Positions 34,753 to 45,448 of a DNA stretch of 64,000 nt are shown one piece after another. The DNA is from Blepharisma japonicum (taxonomy: Eukaryota; Ciliophora; Heterotrichea; Heterotrichida; Blepharismidae), in contig CATKHK010000025.1 of NCBI GenBank assembly GCA_949751835.1, positions 420,741 to 484,740 on the forward strand. The letters run 5' to 3'. Under the pieces are notes generated by a model, which made no database searches, was not told where the DNA came from, and saw nothing but the letters and a program-made list of their open reading frames with translations. A program made the translations under genes and the position numbers. Numbering within the stretch: the stretch's first letter is position 1; every line of letters begins with the position of its first letter.

Positions 34753-35298
34753 AAGTTCTTTTAAATAATCTTAAGCGTTAATATTAATTCAAAATTTAAT
34801 TAAGTTTGTTTATAAGAAATAAATTCTATTAATAAAACTACAACAGAGAAATCCAAATTAGCATATAAGAAGTATCAAATTTGTAAGAATTAAAAGCTAG
34901 AGAAATTTGAAAATAAAAATGATAATAAAGATAATTGCAGACTTTAGAGTCATTTCAGAGAATATTTAATGATAAATAATAATCACTTATGGAAGCTATA
35001 TTCCATATCAGATCTGAATTATTAATAATTTTAAGGTCTGTTGTTTTTTTATGAATCATAAATTCTTATTCATGCGTTTTAATAAATATATACATATCAG
35101 CCTAAATATTTAGAGATTTGATTTAATATAATTAACTTACAAATCTTTTAACAAAATCTGGAATTTTTTATACCGACTTAAATTTTTTGAATTAAAAATC
35201 CTCATATCTTCTTCAATCGCTCAAAATATAAATTTCTTCAGATCGTATGAACAATCAATGAGCACAAAAAATAAGCCATAGCCCACGTGGGATTATAA
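34753..35298. other. Intergenic region
   Basis: These 546 bases are strongly AT-rich. I see no credible reading frame under the TGA=Trp code, no RNA gene and no clear repeat. The part just before 35299 should hold the promoter of the cathepsin-like gene. Confidence 0.5.
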
Positions 35299-37362
35299 AT
35301 GGCAGCTAACGAGGATATTGATTATGATGCCATGAGAGAAAACGCTAAAAAAGGAGCTCTCAAACGAAACAAAAAGACAGAAAAAAGTAACTTAAATACT
35401 TACTTAGCAGTCGGTATTTTTGGAGGAATTATGGCAATTGCAATTGGAATATTTGTCTTCAGTCCTGAAATCCCTCTCCATGAAACCCCAGTAAATGATA
35501 AAGTTTTAATAGATGCTCAAAACTCCTTAAATCTTGGCTTTACTCTCAAAGAAAACTCATATTTCAAAGATTGGAATCTTAGAGATGTAACCCGAGCTTC
35601 ACAATCTTATATTTCTCAACAGGCAAAATCAATGGGTCCTTGTCAGACTTACCTTAGTGAAGGTGGACTTGTCCCTGAACATTATGACGTCAGAGAAGAA
35701 TTCCCCAATTGTATGGCTGATATTTATTTACAAGGAAATTGCTCTTCATCACATGCGTTGTCAGCAGCTTCAAGTTTGAGTGAAAAGTTTTGCATTCATA
35801 GCCAAGGGGCTATTATTGTGAATTTAGGAGGACAGGATTTAGTTTCTTGTGATAAGAAAAATGATAAATGCGAACAAGGAAATATTGACAGTGTTTGAAC
35901 ATATATTAAAGATGTTGGACTTGTTGAAAACAAAGTATTCCCTTACTCCTCTAAAGATTTAACAGCACCTAATTGCCCAGAAAAACTTGAAGGAACTACT
36001 TATAAAGTTAGTGAATTCTGCGCTAGTGCCACTGAAGCTGCTATTATGAGAGAAATAAAGACGAACGGACCTGTAATTGGAAATATGAATATATATACAG
36101 ATTTCTTAGTCTATAGCAGTGGAGTTTATAAGCCTCAAATATCTGCAACTAAGATTAAAGGCTCCCATGCAGTAGAAATTTTAGGATGGGGAACCGATGA
36201 AAACCAGCAAGCATACTGGATTATTAAAAACAGCTGGGGAAGTGATTGGGGAGAAAAAGGTTATGCAAAAGTTGCAAGAAATTCTAAAGAAATTAGTCTT
36301 GAAGATTTTGTTGTTTCTGGAACTCCATTAATTAGTGAAGAGTTTAAGCCTAAAACAGCTAAAGTGGAAGATGATTTGAATACCAAGAAAAATGAGGACG
36401 TGGAAGATCTTAATGGTCAAAGAAAAACTGAGCCTGAAAAAGTTAAAATTGAAGAAAAGCCGAAAGAAACAAAAACAGCAGAGCCAGTAAAGACTGAAAG
36501 CAAACCAAAAGAAACCAAAACTTCAGAGTCAACTAAGACAACAGAGCCAACTAAGACTCCTGAGCCAGTTAGAACTCCTGAACCAGCTAAGACCCCTGAT
36601 CAGACTAAGACTTCTGGACCAGCTAAAACTCCAAAACAGGCTAAGACTTCTGAACCAACTAAAACTCCTGAGCCAACTAAAGCTCCAGAGCCATCCAAGA
36701 CTCCTGAACCAACTAAAACTCCAGAACCAACTAAAGCTCCGGAGCCAGTAAAGCCTCAAGAAAAGGCAAAAGCCACTGAGCCAACTAAAACTCCAGAACC
36801 AACTAAAATCCAAGAGCCTACTAAAGCTCCAGAGCCAGCTAAAACACAAGAGCCAACTAAAACTCCTGAACCAACTAAAACTACTGAACCAGCTAAGACT
36901 CCAGAGCCAGCTAAAACTCCAGAGCCAACCAAGATCCCAGAGACTTCAAAGGTTCAAGAGCCAGTTAAAACTCCAGAACCAGCTAAAACTCCTGAGCCAA
37001 CTAAAACTTCAGAGCCAGTTAAAGCTCCAGAGCCAACTAAAACTTCTCAACCAACTAAAACTCCTGAGCCCACTAAAACTCCAGAACCAGCTAAAGTTCC
37101 TGAGCCAGCTAAAACCCCTGAGCCTACAAAGATCCCAGAGCCAGTTAAAGCTCAAGAAAATGCTAAAGCTCCGGAGCCAACTAAAACTCCTGAGCCATCT
37201 AAAGCTAAAACTCCAGAACCTCCAAAAGCTCCAGAAGCCCCTAAAGAATCAAAGACCCCTGAACAAAAGAAGCCTGAACCACCTAAGGTTGAAAAGCAAG
37301 AACAAAAAGCCCCTGAGTCAGCTAAAGAAAGTACTCCAACTCCTCCACCGCAGCAATCTTAA
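35299..37362 (+). CDS. Cathepsin-like pseudoprotease with membrane anchor and PEPTK tail
   Basis: The 687-residue frame crosses one TGA (Trp) at 35896. A short cytoplasmic N-terminus is followed by a membrane segment YLAVGIFGGIMAIAIGIFVF (about 35-54), giving a type II anchor. The papain-family domain (about 120-345) is cathepsin B/X-like: VPEHYDVREEFPNC, then QGNCSSSHALSAASSLSEKF, GSHAVEILGWG and WIIKNSWGSDWGEKGYAKV. Active papain-family enzymes have GSCW at the nucleophile; here it reads SSSH, so the catalytic Cys is Ser. The His and Asn of the active site remain. The C-terminus is a Pro/Thr/Lys repeat of about 300 residues. Proteolysis is unlikely unless Ser acts as nucleophile, as has been debated for Plasmodium SERA proteins. 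Confidence 0.82.
36475..37340 (+). repeat. Degenerate TKTPEP hexapeptide repeat inside the cathepsin-like gene
   Basis: Roughly 290 codons are dominated by six-residue units of the type TKTPEP, AKTPEP and TKAPEP, with interruptions such as KPQEKAKA and KIPETSKV. The DNA repeats as 18-base units (actaaaactccagagcca-like). It codes for a basic, extended Pro-rich tail, like a linker or surface-binding stalk. Confidence 0.85.
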
Positions 37363-37570
37363 TAAGACAAACAATAAAGTAACTATGAATTTCTTAACCT
37401 GAATGCTATTTTTTTTACACAATAAACTCCATTCTCTTCTAAATTAATATAAAATAAATAATTCCTTACTCCTCAATTATAAATTTAAAACCTGAAAATG
37501 GAAATTATTTCTCTTATTAGAAGTGGGCTATAAACTATTAAAAATTGGGCGACTGTTGAATCAAATAAAT

Positions 37571-39202
37571 ATGATTTCTTTTATTATTCTTCTAGTTTCC
37601 TCAGTCCGAGGCCAACTAGACTGCCAAACTTGTATGGTTGCAGCTCAAACTCTCCAATACCTCTTGTCAAATTCTCAAGTCCAATCAACTTTTAAGAGCT
37701 ATGTGGCTGAGTTCTGCAGCTATTCATCAACTCCAACAGACTGTAACTCTATTGGAGCGGTAGGAATCCAAGAAGTCACTGATGTTTTACAGCGAAGAAT
37801 TGTCAACCCAACTTATCTTTGTTCTGGACTTGGAATATGCTCATCAGCTTCATATGTTCCTGAAGACTTTGACATTTGGGCACAAAAAATATTATTCAAT
37901 GCTCCTGCACATCAGATCCCTGTTAGAACTACCAGCTATTTGTATTTTGCACAGATATCAGATGTAAGGCTTGATTTGAATTATGTCTCAGGGAAGTCGA
38001 ATACCTGCTCATCTGGCCCGTGCTGTCGAGAGGGGGCACCTGCAAGTACTAGTCAAATTGCTGGGACTTATGGAGACTATAATTGTGATTTACCATTGTC
38101 TACTTTTAGAATGGCGCTCGATTCTATACTAGCCAGCAAGCCAAACTTCATTATTTGGAATGGTAATAGCGTCACTCATGATCTAACCTTATCCATAACT
38201 GACCGACTCAATACGATAAAAGCAGCCACACAAGAAATTTTAAACAAGTTTGACTCTTTCCTTTACCCTGTTTTCCCTATTTTTGGGCCTTTGGATTGTT
38301 ATCCTGAGCATCAATATGATTTTTCTAACGAAGCCACTCTTTTGAAAGGCCTTACAAGCCTATGGTCTATATGGCTTGGAAAGCAAGCAGCAGCTCAGTT
38401 TTCTACTAATGGGACATATTCAGTTCAATATAAAAATACGAATTTGAGAATAATTGGATTGAATACAATGTCATGCGATATAAATAATTTTTATTTGTTT
38501 GCTAATATTACAGATCCAAATGGGTATATTTCTTGGCTGAATAGTGAGCTAGAAAATGCAGAGACTAATGGATATAAAGTTTATATCATAGGAAATATTG
38601 CTCCAGGCTCAAGCTCATGTGTAAATAGCTGGAGCAAGCATTATTCAGTGTTAATGGAAAGATACCAAAACACTGTTATGGGACAATTTTTCGGGAACCA
38701 AAATAAAGATCAGTTTAGGATTAATACAGGCTATTTTTCAGGAAAACCAACAGGGATCCAATTTACAGCCCCTTCTCTATCTCCATATAAAAATGCAAAC
38801 CCATCGTTCAGAATATATCAATCTGATAACCTGTCTAAAGTGGTATTAAACTACGTCCAATATAGGCTTGATTTATCAGAAACTTCCCCTTCATTTGCAG
38901 AAGCTTATGATTTCTTAAGCTATTACAGAACTGATGATATGTTGCCTACTACAATTTTAGCACTTGCTACAGAAATGAAAGGCCAAGAGCTGCTTATGAT
39001 GAAATACGCAGCTAATAAATATACAGATGGGCCGGATTCATTGGTAGGATGCAATGATCAATGCATCAATGATCTTTATTGTGAAATTACGAATGACAGA
39101 CAAGAAAAACTTGAGGAGTGCCAAGGAGTAGGGCAATCTCTTAAAGAATTTGCGTTGAATACTCTTTATGGAGAATGGACTTATTTGGTGAAAAGCTCAT
39201 AA
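37571..39202 (+). CDS. Acid sphingomyelinase-like secreted pseudoenzyme
   Basis: I choose ATG 37571 because it gives a signal peptide, MISFIILLVSSVRGQ, directly before a saposin-B-type domain (DCQTCMVAAQ ... CSGLGICSS). The 543-residue protein then follows the acid sphingomyelinase layout, with NTCSSGPCCREG, GTYGDYNCDLPLSTF, a long metallophosphoesterase-like fold and Cys near the C-terminus. The zinc-site motifs are all altered: DxH is SDVRLD, GD is WNGNSVTHD, GNHE is FGPLDCYP, the later GH is IIGNIAPG and GHxH is FFGNQNKD. Active phosphodiesterase chemistry therefore looks lost, while the fold and disulfides are kept. It may be a lipid-binding or regulatory pseudoenzyme in the endolysosomal lumen or outside the cell. 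Confidence 0.85.
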   Translation: MISFIILLVSSVRGQLDCQTCMVAAQTLQYLLSNSQVQSTFKSYVAEFCSYSSTPTDCNSIGAVGIQEVTDVLQRRIVNPTYLCSGLGICSSASYVPEDFDIWAQKILFNAPAHQIPVRTTSYLYFAQISDVRLDLNYVSGKSNTCSSGPCCREGAPASTSQIAGTYGDYNCDLPLSTFRMALDSILASKPNFIIWNGNSVTHDLTLSITDRLNTIKAATQEILNKFDSFLYPVFPIFGPLDCYPEHQYDFSNEATLLKGLTSLWSIWLGKQAAAQFSTNGTYSVQYKNTNLRIIGLNTMSCDINNFYLFANITDPNGYISWLNSELENAETNGYKVYIIGNIAPGSSSCVNSWSKHYSVLMERYQNTVMGQFFGNQNKDQFRINTGYFSGKPTGIQFTAPSLSPYKNANPSFRIYQSDNLSKVVLNYVQYRLDLSETSPSFAEAYDFLSYYRTDDMLPTTILALATEMKGQELLMMKYAANKYTDGPDSLVGCNDQCINDLYCEITNDRQEKLEECQGVGQSLKEFALNTLYGEWTYLVKSS

Positions 39203-39270
39203 ATATATCTAAAATCATTGGATTTTTAAATAAATTGTGCTAATCATATTAAGTAAGCTAATAAATTAAA

Positions 39271-39654
39271 ATGGTAGACACAGATATCATGCTTTTCCAA
39301 AATGAAGAATTACGATATGAGAACAGCCAAATCTCTTTTGATATAATTGATTCTTCAGGTACAAAAATACATAATGGGTTAGGAAAGTTTTATATTACAA
39401 CACAAAGGGTTTATTTTAGTAACCCACAAGGAGTTTGGGAAAAAGCTTTAGAAGAAATCGGTGTCCATGCAATCTCAAGAGATCCAAGAAATTTTGGTGC
39501 GCCTTGCTTATATTGTCAGCTTTTGACTGAAGATATTTGCCAATGAATTTTCATTCCTCAAGATCCAAATGAACTTAAGCTTATGTTTGATATTTTTACT
39601 CAATGTGTATCTAATGCACCATGTGAAAATAATCATATGGAGGAAGATTTATAA
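39271..39654 (+). CDS. CLNS1A: pICln-like methylosome subunit
   Basis: The frame crosses one TGA (Trp) at 39544 and gives 127 residues to TAA 39652-39654. The PH-like pICln fold is visible: GLGKFYITTQRVYFSN, EIGVHAISRDPRNF, PCLYCQLLTED, then WIFIPQDPNELKLMFDIF and an acidic MEEDL end. pICln chaperones Sm proteins and presents them to the PRMT5 methylosome before snRNP assembly. The protein is much shorter than the animal form and keeps essentially only the PH-like domain, with a short acidic tail. It is a second spliceosome-related gene in the window, with the HTATSF1-like factor. Confidence 0.78.
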
Positions 39655-39696
39655 CATTTATAATCTTAAAGTATATTATTCTTAACATTGTAAAGA

Positions 39697-41424
39697 CTAG
39701 TCTTCATTCTCATCTTTTGGCTTCTCCGCCTTCTGGTCCATAAACTTTTGTAAAAATGACTTAAACCCTCTTCCAATGGAGGCATAAGTTTCAACAGAAG
39801 GAGGGACATATTTTTCCTTGTCATACTTAATCAGTTCTTCTACATAGTCGCTATTTGTCTCCAAACTATATAAATCAGCATTCATAAATTTCTTATGGGT
39901 CATGCCGCCAAATACCAAAATTCTTGTCCCGTATGCGCACATGCAATGGCTTCACCTGGCTTCAGGGATATTCCCATGAACCTGAACATTTTCCCATAAT
40001 AGATGCTCTACATTAAAGATATATAAATCACCTAAGCATGAGTCGCCAGTTTCTTTAAATAGTTTGTCATTTCTTCCTCCATATATAAATAGTTTTTCAC
40101 TCATAGAGCAGGCTGAATGACTATATCGAGGCGATGGCGGTTTTCCAAAATATTCAACTTCGATTCATACTAGTTGGCCTTCACGGACATAGAGTCCGTG
40201 CAAAGCATTTGTGGCGTGCCCTTCGATATCTAGACCTCCGAATAAATAAAATCCACTGTTTATAATATTGAGCTCTTGCTTAAGCTTTGGGATATTGAGC
40301 AATAAAACATCAAAATTCGATTTCAAAGTCTCATTGAAGACTGCAGTAAAAGTGCAATGAGATCGTGGGCCTGGATCTCCATGAACTTTAACGTCAGGTA
40401 AAGATCATTCTTTATTCTTTATGTCAAACAGATAAAGATCTGCTAATGGATGCGAATATTGATCTACTCCTCCATAAACCAACATACATTTTCCTAATAT
40501 TGTGCAAGAATGATTCCTTCTTGGACTGGGAGAAGCTCCGCCTCCATGATATCGCTGCCAATTCATAGTATCCATACTGAGCACATAAATTTTACTTGAG
40601 CATCTTCTTATGCCTAGGTTTTGACTATGCCCAGTATACCCTCCAAAAGAAATCATTTTTCTCTTATAAACAACTAGAGAGCATCCCAGTCTTCCATTAG
40701 GTGTATAATTGGAACTGACTCTTCTTCATACTCCTGTAATCATATCTAGTTCATTTAAATCACTTCGATTCAGCCTTGCCCCAAAAATGTAAATTTTTCG
40801 ATTTATCACTACTAGTGTGCTACCTTCACTTGAGTTTGGCTTCGATCCCATAGTAGCCTTAAGACTTCAATGGACCAAGGTAGTTTCTTTTCTTTTTTTC
40901 TCTTTTGGTGACTCATTAATAGCTTTGGAAACATTTTTGTTGTTATTATTCTGAGCTTTTTGCTCTGTATTTTGAGGAAGTAAAAGGGAGTGAATATTAG
41001 ACTTAGGAATGATTGTTTCACCTAGAAGCTGGTCTTGCAGGATTTTTGTGATTGAAATTGACTTCTGACTCGATGCAGAAGGTAAAGAAAGTCTTGGGTT
41101 CAAAGATCGCATCCAATGAAGACCTTGCAAACGGTTGATATTTTCATCAAATGTAGGGCTTAAAACTTTGCCTTGGTCACTTATGTTGGATTTAAAGTCA
41201 ACTAGAAGCTCGCTAGTAGGGCTAATTTTTCCAGATAAATTTGATGAATGTGAAGAATTTTCAATGTGGGGACGGGCAGAGTGGGCTGGAGAAGTTGGCA
41301 CTCGAATTCTGAACTCTTTACGGGAGGTTACAAGGAGCTGGGTTTCTATAGATGGTGTATATGTAACTAATCGAAAAGGCACAACATCACTTCCTTTCTT
41401 TTTTCTTATTTGATTTCTTTCCAT
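39697..41424 (-). CDS. Kelch-repeat protein with disordered N-terminus
   Basis: The 575-residue frame from ATG 41422-41424 to TAG 39697-39699 crosses several TGA codons (LVHW, TGVW, QLVW, EARW), some at the conserved Trp of kelch blades. Residues 1-185 are basic, rich in Ser and Asn, and probably disordered. From about 195 a kelch propeller follows: KIYIFGARLN, RKMISFGGYTG, CMLVYGGVDQYS, GFYLFGGLDIEG, LFIYGGRNDKL and RILVFGGMT, six blades or close to it. The C-terminus is acidic (EKPKDENED). No BTB domain is present, so it is not a classical cullin adaptor. It is probably a cytoplasmic or cytoskeletal interaction scaffold. Confidence 0.75.
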
Positions 41425-41907
41425 ACTTAATAATATATTTATTAAAGAATTATGAAATATAAAAGCGTTAAAAGTAGGTTAAATAGTGAAGCCAATAAAA
41501 AAAATTCTAAGAAATATATTTAAAAATGGATATTCAATAAAGGGAAGATAGGATTTGTTAATCTTATTTCTAAATTTTATTTGTTATAAAATGTTTGTAA
41601 AAAATTTTATATCTTTTTGCAGGTAAATATATTCTTCAATATTTTTTGTATTTAGAATCTTATATTTTATGGGAAAAAATTAATTTGAAAAAAAATTATT
41701 TTGGAAATTTTTCTAGTTGTAATTTTCCAACAAAAAAGAATTTATTTACTGCTTACTTTTCAATGCTACAATTTTCTCTGTCAAATGATTGTATAAGTGA
41801 TAGGATACGAGATACTCCAATTTCCTATGTTCGATGCCTATCCATAAGCTAGTTATTCTCAAACTCCCCAATATATAATTTATTATTCAATTTTTTACAA
41901 AATTATC
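41425..41907. other. Intergenic region, divergent
   Basis: This AT-rich 483-base stretch lies between two divergent starts. A short open frame at 41646-41852 has no ATG start and no recognisable protein. I see nothing else. Confidence 0.45.
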
Positions 41908-42549
41908 ATGTCAATTGCCAAGCCAAATATTCTTTCCCAAATGCATCTATTTCATCAATACCAACTAAACAAATCAAAAATGCTCAAGAATCGTCAAAGT
42001 GTCATAGGCAATAACTATAAATCGCTGCCACTATTAGAATCTGTATCCAAAAAGCCCAAAATAAAATCTGAAATTACAAGAACAAGGAGCAAATCTGTAT
42101 TAAAATCTCATTTCAATGGAGTCGAAAAAGCAGCTGACGCTATTGAAACCAATAGCTCAATTGAAAAACTACCTATCTTTGTTTCTTCTAATTTACTGAA
42201 ACCACCTATTCCAGACGAATCCCATCTTTCCAAAATGCGTCACAAGATCAAAAATGCGATAGGAAATAGACAAAAGCGATTTCCCAGTGTAAAGCTTAAA
42301 AGCAAATCTGAAATCTATGGAAAGCAGGATCAAGGTATTATTGCTGTGGCTAGAAAAATAGTCAACAACAAGGAGTCTGTTAACAATATTGTGAAAGGGA
42401 TAAAAAATACAAATAATCAGAATTATGTATCTCATAATACAACAAATGCATCAATAAGCGCAAAGGAATTCCTATGCGATGGAGAAGCAACTCATTCAAG
42501 TGTTTCAGATTTTGAAGATGATGTTTATTTTAAGTCTATTTATAATTAA
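41908..42549 (+). CDS. Uncharacterised basic protein
   Basis: I do not recognise this 213-residue protein. It starts MSIAKPNILSQMHLFHQYQL, is very basic in its first 150 residues (ITRTRSKSVLKS, KMRHKIKNAIGNRQKRF), and ends in an acidic stretch with SVSDFEDDVYFKSIYN. No membrane segment, Cys pattern or repeat is seen. The frame has no TGA and codon use resembles its neighbours, so it is probably a real gene. It may bind nucleic acid or cytoskeleton, but the sequence does not show which. Confidence 0.5.
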   Translation: MSIAKPNILSQMHLFHQYQLNKSKMLKNRQSVIGNNYKSLPLLESVSKKPKIKSEITRTRSKSVLKSHFNGVEKAADAIETNSSIEKLPIFVSSNLLKPPIPDESHLSKMRHKIKNAIGNRQKRFPSVKLKSKSEIYGKQDQGIIAVARKIVNNKESVNNIVKGIKNTNNQNYVSHNTTNASISAKEFLCDGEATHSSVSDFEDDVYFKSIYN

Positions 42550-42606
42550 TGTACTCAAATAGAAGCAAGTTTAATAAATTTAAGAGTTAAATAAAAGTGA
42601 TTTACT

Positions 42607-43659
42607 TTAGAGTCTTGGCAATTGAAGTTTTCTCCCATTACTATTTAGGAAATAAGGCATAATTGTTGTATCGCCTATAGGAATTATTGAATCTGGGCTT
42701 CATTCAATTTTCTTTTGGTTTTTGCTAATTAATTTATTGTTTACAGCACTGTTGAAATTTGTGGGCTGATGCTTGATAAGTTGTACTGCTAAGTTATATT
42801 CCATAATAAGCGATTCTCTGTAGTTAATATGCAATCCTCTCCTAAATGCTTCTTTTGCAATTCTTAATGATAAAGGACATAACTCACTCATCCTTTTTAA
42901 AGTCTTAAGACTTCATTCACTCCCTACAAGCCTTAACCTATAAATGATAATCTCCAAATTTAAATGCACATCAAAGCAATATCTCATTTCTTTCAAAACT
43001 GGCAATATTTTCGATTTATTTCTATCAGGATCTATATGATATTTTTCTAAAACTTCTATTAAATTCCCAGTGCCTTGCATTTCTCTAATAATTTCGTTTT
43101 TATCTTTTTCTATATAGTATTCAGCAAACCCAAATAGATAGCAGTCAATTCCATTAAGTCTTTCAGCAACTAATGATAAATATAATCCTAGCTCTGGAGG
43201 ATTTACTCTACTTAAAAAATGAGAAGCTCCCACATCTGGGCAATATCCTATAGAAACTTCAGGCATAGATCACAAAGTCTTTGGAGTAGCGACTCTAATA
43301 GAGCAGGATCATGCTAATCCAGCTCCACCTCCAAATGTGATACCATCCATGATAGCGATTCTTATAGTAGGGATTTGAGAAAAAGAGTACCATAATTTGG
43401 ACTCAGATTCAAAAATTTCTTCAACATCGACTTCACCTTTGGTCATGATTACTATATCTCCACCTGCACTTAAAGCTCTTCCTTCACCATACCATAAGAT
43501 ATTTTTATTTTCAAGTTTGGCTCTGCGAGATAGTGAGTGTAAAATATTAAGCATTTCCATGTTGAAAGAGTTTAGAGATTCTGGACGATTCAGTTTGATA
43601 AAAAATGTGTTGTGGACTTCTTCGTAGAGAATGAAGGAGCTATTTATGGTAGATTCCAT
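42607..43659 (-). CDS. HIBCH: 3-hydroxyisobutyryl-CoA hydrolase-like (crotonase family)
   Basis: The 350-residue frame from ATG 43657-43659 to TAA 42607-42609 crosses TGA (Trp) at 43309, at the TLWSMPE motif, at 42913 and at 42700. Crotonase motifs are clear: FIKLNRPESLNSFNMEML at the N-terminus, ALSAGGDIVIM (first oxyanion loop), IMDGITFGGGAGLAW (second) and MPEVSIGYCPDVGASHFLSR, which is the HIBCH-type pattern with its catalytic Glu. CPLSLRIAKEAFRRG in the C-terminal part also fits HIBCH. The enzyme releases 3-hydroxyisobutyrate in valine breakdown, normally in mitochondria. No obvious targeting peptide is visible. Plain enoyl-CoA hydratase is less likely, given the long C-terminus. Confidence 0.85.
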
Positions 43660-44195
43660 AAATTTTAATATAAATCGTTATATATATATTCGCTAATAAT
43701 TTTGTGTCACTATAACTATATAGAGAATTCCCTGAATTGCTATATTAAATAATATAGAGGGTAGAGGAGATCTTGCAATGAATTATGATTCTCTATTCAT
43801 TATCTGGAATAAATGATTATGTAAAGGATATACAAGAATATTGCATTGTATCTGAAGACTTATAAAAAGGGAAAGAATAATAACTTTAATGAATGGATTT
43901 AGTATATGTCTTAGCCAGTCTCAATTGTTTTGTTGAAAGATTAAATTCCCAGAGCTGAAATTGCTCGAAGATCATATATACGCAACCATTATATTCTATT
44001 ACATAGTTGTTGTTGGATAAGAACATATCTGAGTATTATTACTGCCGATCAAGTTTCATTTATTGATACTGCTTTCTTTTAAGAATTCTAGGTATTTAAT
44101 ATCGATATTTATATATATATATATATGTGTCAAAGAGTAATCTTTAAGAATTAGAACTAATCTGATATATTTATTATTTCTATTTATCAGCTTTT
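43660..44195. other. Intergenic region with a dinucleotide repeat
   Basis: This 536-base AT-rich stretch includes a (TA)n tract at about 44110-44126. A frame of 80 codons with TGA as Trp (43778-44020, plus strand) is open, but its product is unlike any family I know, and such frames arise by chance when only TAA and TAG are stops. I do not call it a gene. Confidence 0.5.
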
Positions 44196-44798
44196 TTATT
44201 GAATGCATACTTCCTTTCTTTCTTTCGCTTTGGCTTTAGGTATTAAACTCTCAACATTATTTCCAATTAAATGTACTCAATTTTTGATTTCAACGAGAAG
44301 GTACTCAAACATTTCATTTACATTTATATCATCTTTTGCACTCGTTTCAAAAAATCTAGCTTGTATTTCTTTTGCAAATTCCTCACCTCTTGTTTTTTCC
44401 ACAACTTTATCTTTCCTGTCACATTTATTCCCAGCTACAACTTTTATCACATTTTCATAAGTATATTGATTGATAATATTGTTGATATTTTTAGCACCAG
44501 TAAAAGATTCTTCAGATGTGCAGTCATAAGCCAAAATAACTCCTTGTGCGAACTTGAAATGTGGTTTCATATTGAACTTGTATCTTGAGTTTCAAAGAGT
44601 ATCTCAAATTTGAAACTTAATTCTCTCATTATCCGCCTCAATTGTTTTCACTCTGAAGTCTACCCCAATTGTGTAACATAAATACTCTTGATACATTTGA
44701 TCAGCATATCTGATCATCAGAGAAGTTTTACCAACTCCTGAATCTCCAATTATAACTACTTTAAAGATATAATCGTGCTCATTATCAATAGAAACCAT
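44196..44798 (-). CDS. Rab-like small GTPase with aberrant switch II
   Basis: The 200-residue frame crosses TGA (Trp) at 44604, near 44592 and at 44274. Rab signatures are present: FKVVIIGDSGVGKTSLMIRY (P-loop), YTIGVDFRVKTI (switch I with the conserved Thr), AGNKCDRKDK (NKxD) and FFETSAKDDINVNEMF (SAK). The G3 region, normally WDTAGQERY, reads WDTLWNSRYKFN: the conserved Gly and the catalytic Gln are gone. GTP hydrolysis by the usual route is therefore unlikely, and effector binding through switch II should differ. The C-terminus ends KERKEVCIQ and lacks a standard double-Cys prenylation motif. It may be a constitutively GTP-bound or pseudo-GTPase Rab. Confidence 0.8.
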
Positions 44799-45448
44799 TT
44801 TATTGTAAATTGTTTAGTCAGAGCTATTTAAATTATTTCAGCTTAGTATCCATGGAATTAGTCACAGCCAAAAATTAATTCGATTTCATGCACTATAAAG
44901 CCTTTTAAATGATTTTATTATTGCAATAGAAGATATAATATTTAAACTAAATGCATTAATAAAATTATTTCAGCATGATTTATTCTAATTTTAGAGAACC
45001 TGCCTCCTTGCTGGTTTCTGATGACAAATGTCCTCAAAGAGAAAAAATTGTTGACATTTAAAACATTATAAATCCAAGTTTATTTTTAGGAAATCTAAAG
45101 AAAAGGTATCTGCTAAGATCGAAGAAATAAGCATATGTGTGAGGAACAAAGCTATAATATTTTGGATGTGTGATAGGTAAGAGGGCCAAAAACTGCAAAC
45201 ATATTGAAGAAAGAATCAGAAAATGAGGAGGCACTGGTAACAACACTTGGGATGATTCGGGCCATGAAAGTGTGCAACATCGGAAGAAATTTACAATACT
45301 AAAAAGCATGCGCTCACATTGTTGGTCTTTATGGAGTGGAGGCGGCTTGGCTTACAGAAAGTGGACAGAAGCTTATGAGGCAGCTTGACCAAATACAGAG
45401 ATGATGATCAAGATGATCCTTAAAGTATATAAATATATTTCATTTATA
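44799..45448. other. Intergenic region with an unexplained GC-richer, multi-frame-open segment
   Basis: The first part is AT-rich spacer. From about 45028 to 45420 the base composition becomes clearly less AT-rich and several frames on both strands stay mostly open. In one plus frame, ATG 45028 leads to a Trp-rich product interrupted by two TAA codons and ending near 45420. In another, a short INPSLFLGNL resembles the start of dual-specificity phosphatases. No set of 15-17 nt introns that I tried gives a clean gene. It could be a decayed gene or a structured RNA. Confidence 0.3.

Noticed and set aside
43778-44020. 80-codon plus-strand frame with TGA as Trp between the hydratase and Rab genes
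   Set aside because: The product has no family likeness and a skewed Ile/Cys/Trp content. With only two stop codons, frames of this size occur by chance in AT-rich spacers.
44110-44126. TA dinucleotide run as a functional element
   Set aside because: Short TA runs are common in such AT-rich spacers (another lies near 46172-46185), and nothing else marks it as a regulatory site.
45058-45309. Minus-strand frame MLFSIVNFFRCC in the GC-richer segment
   Set aside because: All frames are unusually open there. This one is hydrophobic without a clear membrane pattern and is unlike any family I know.
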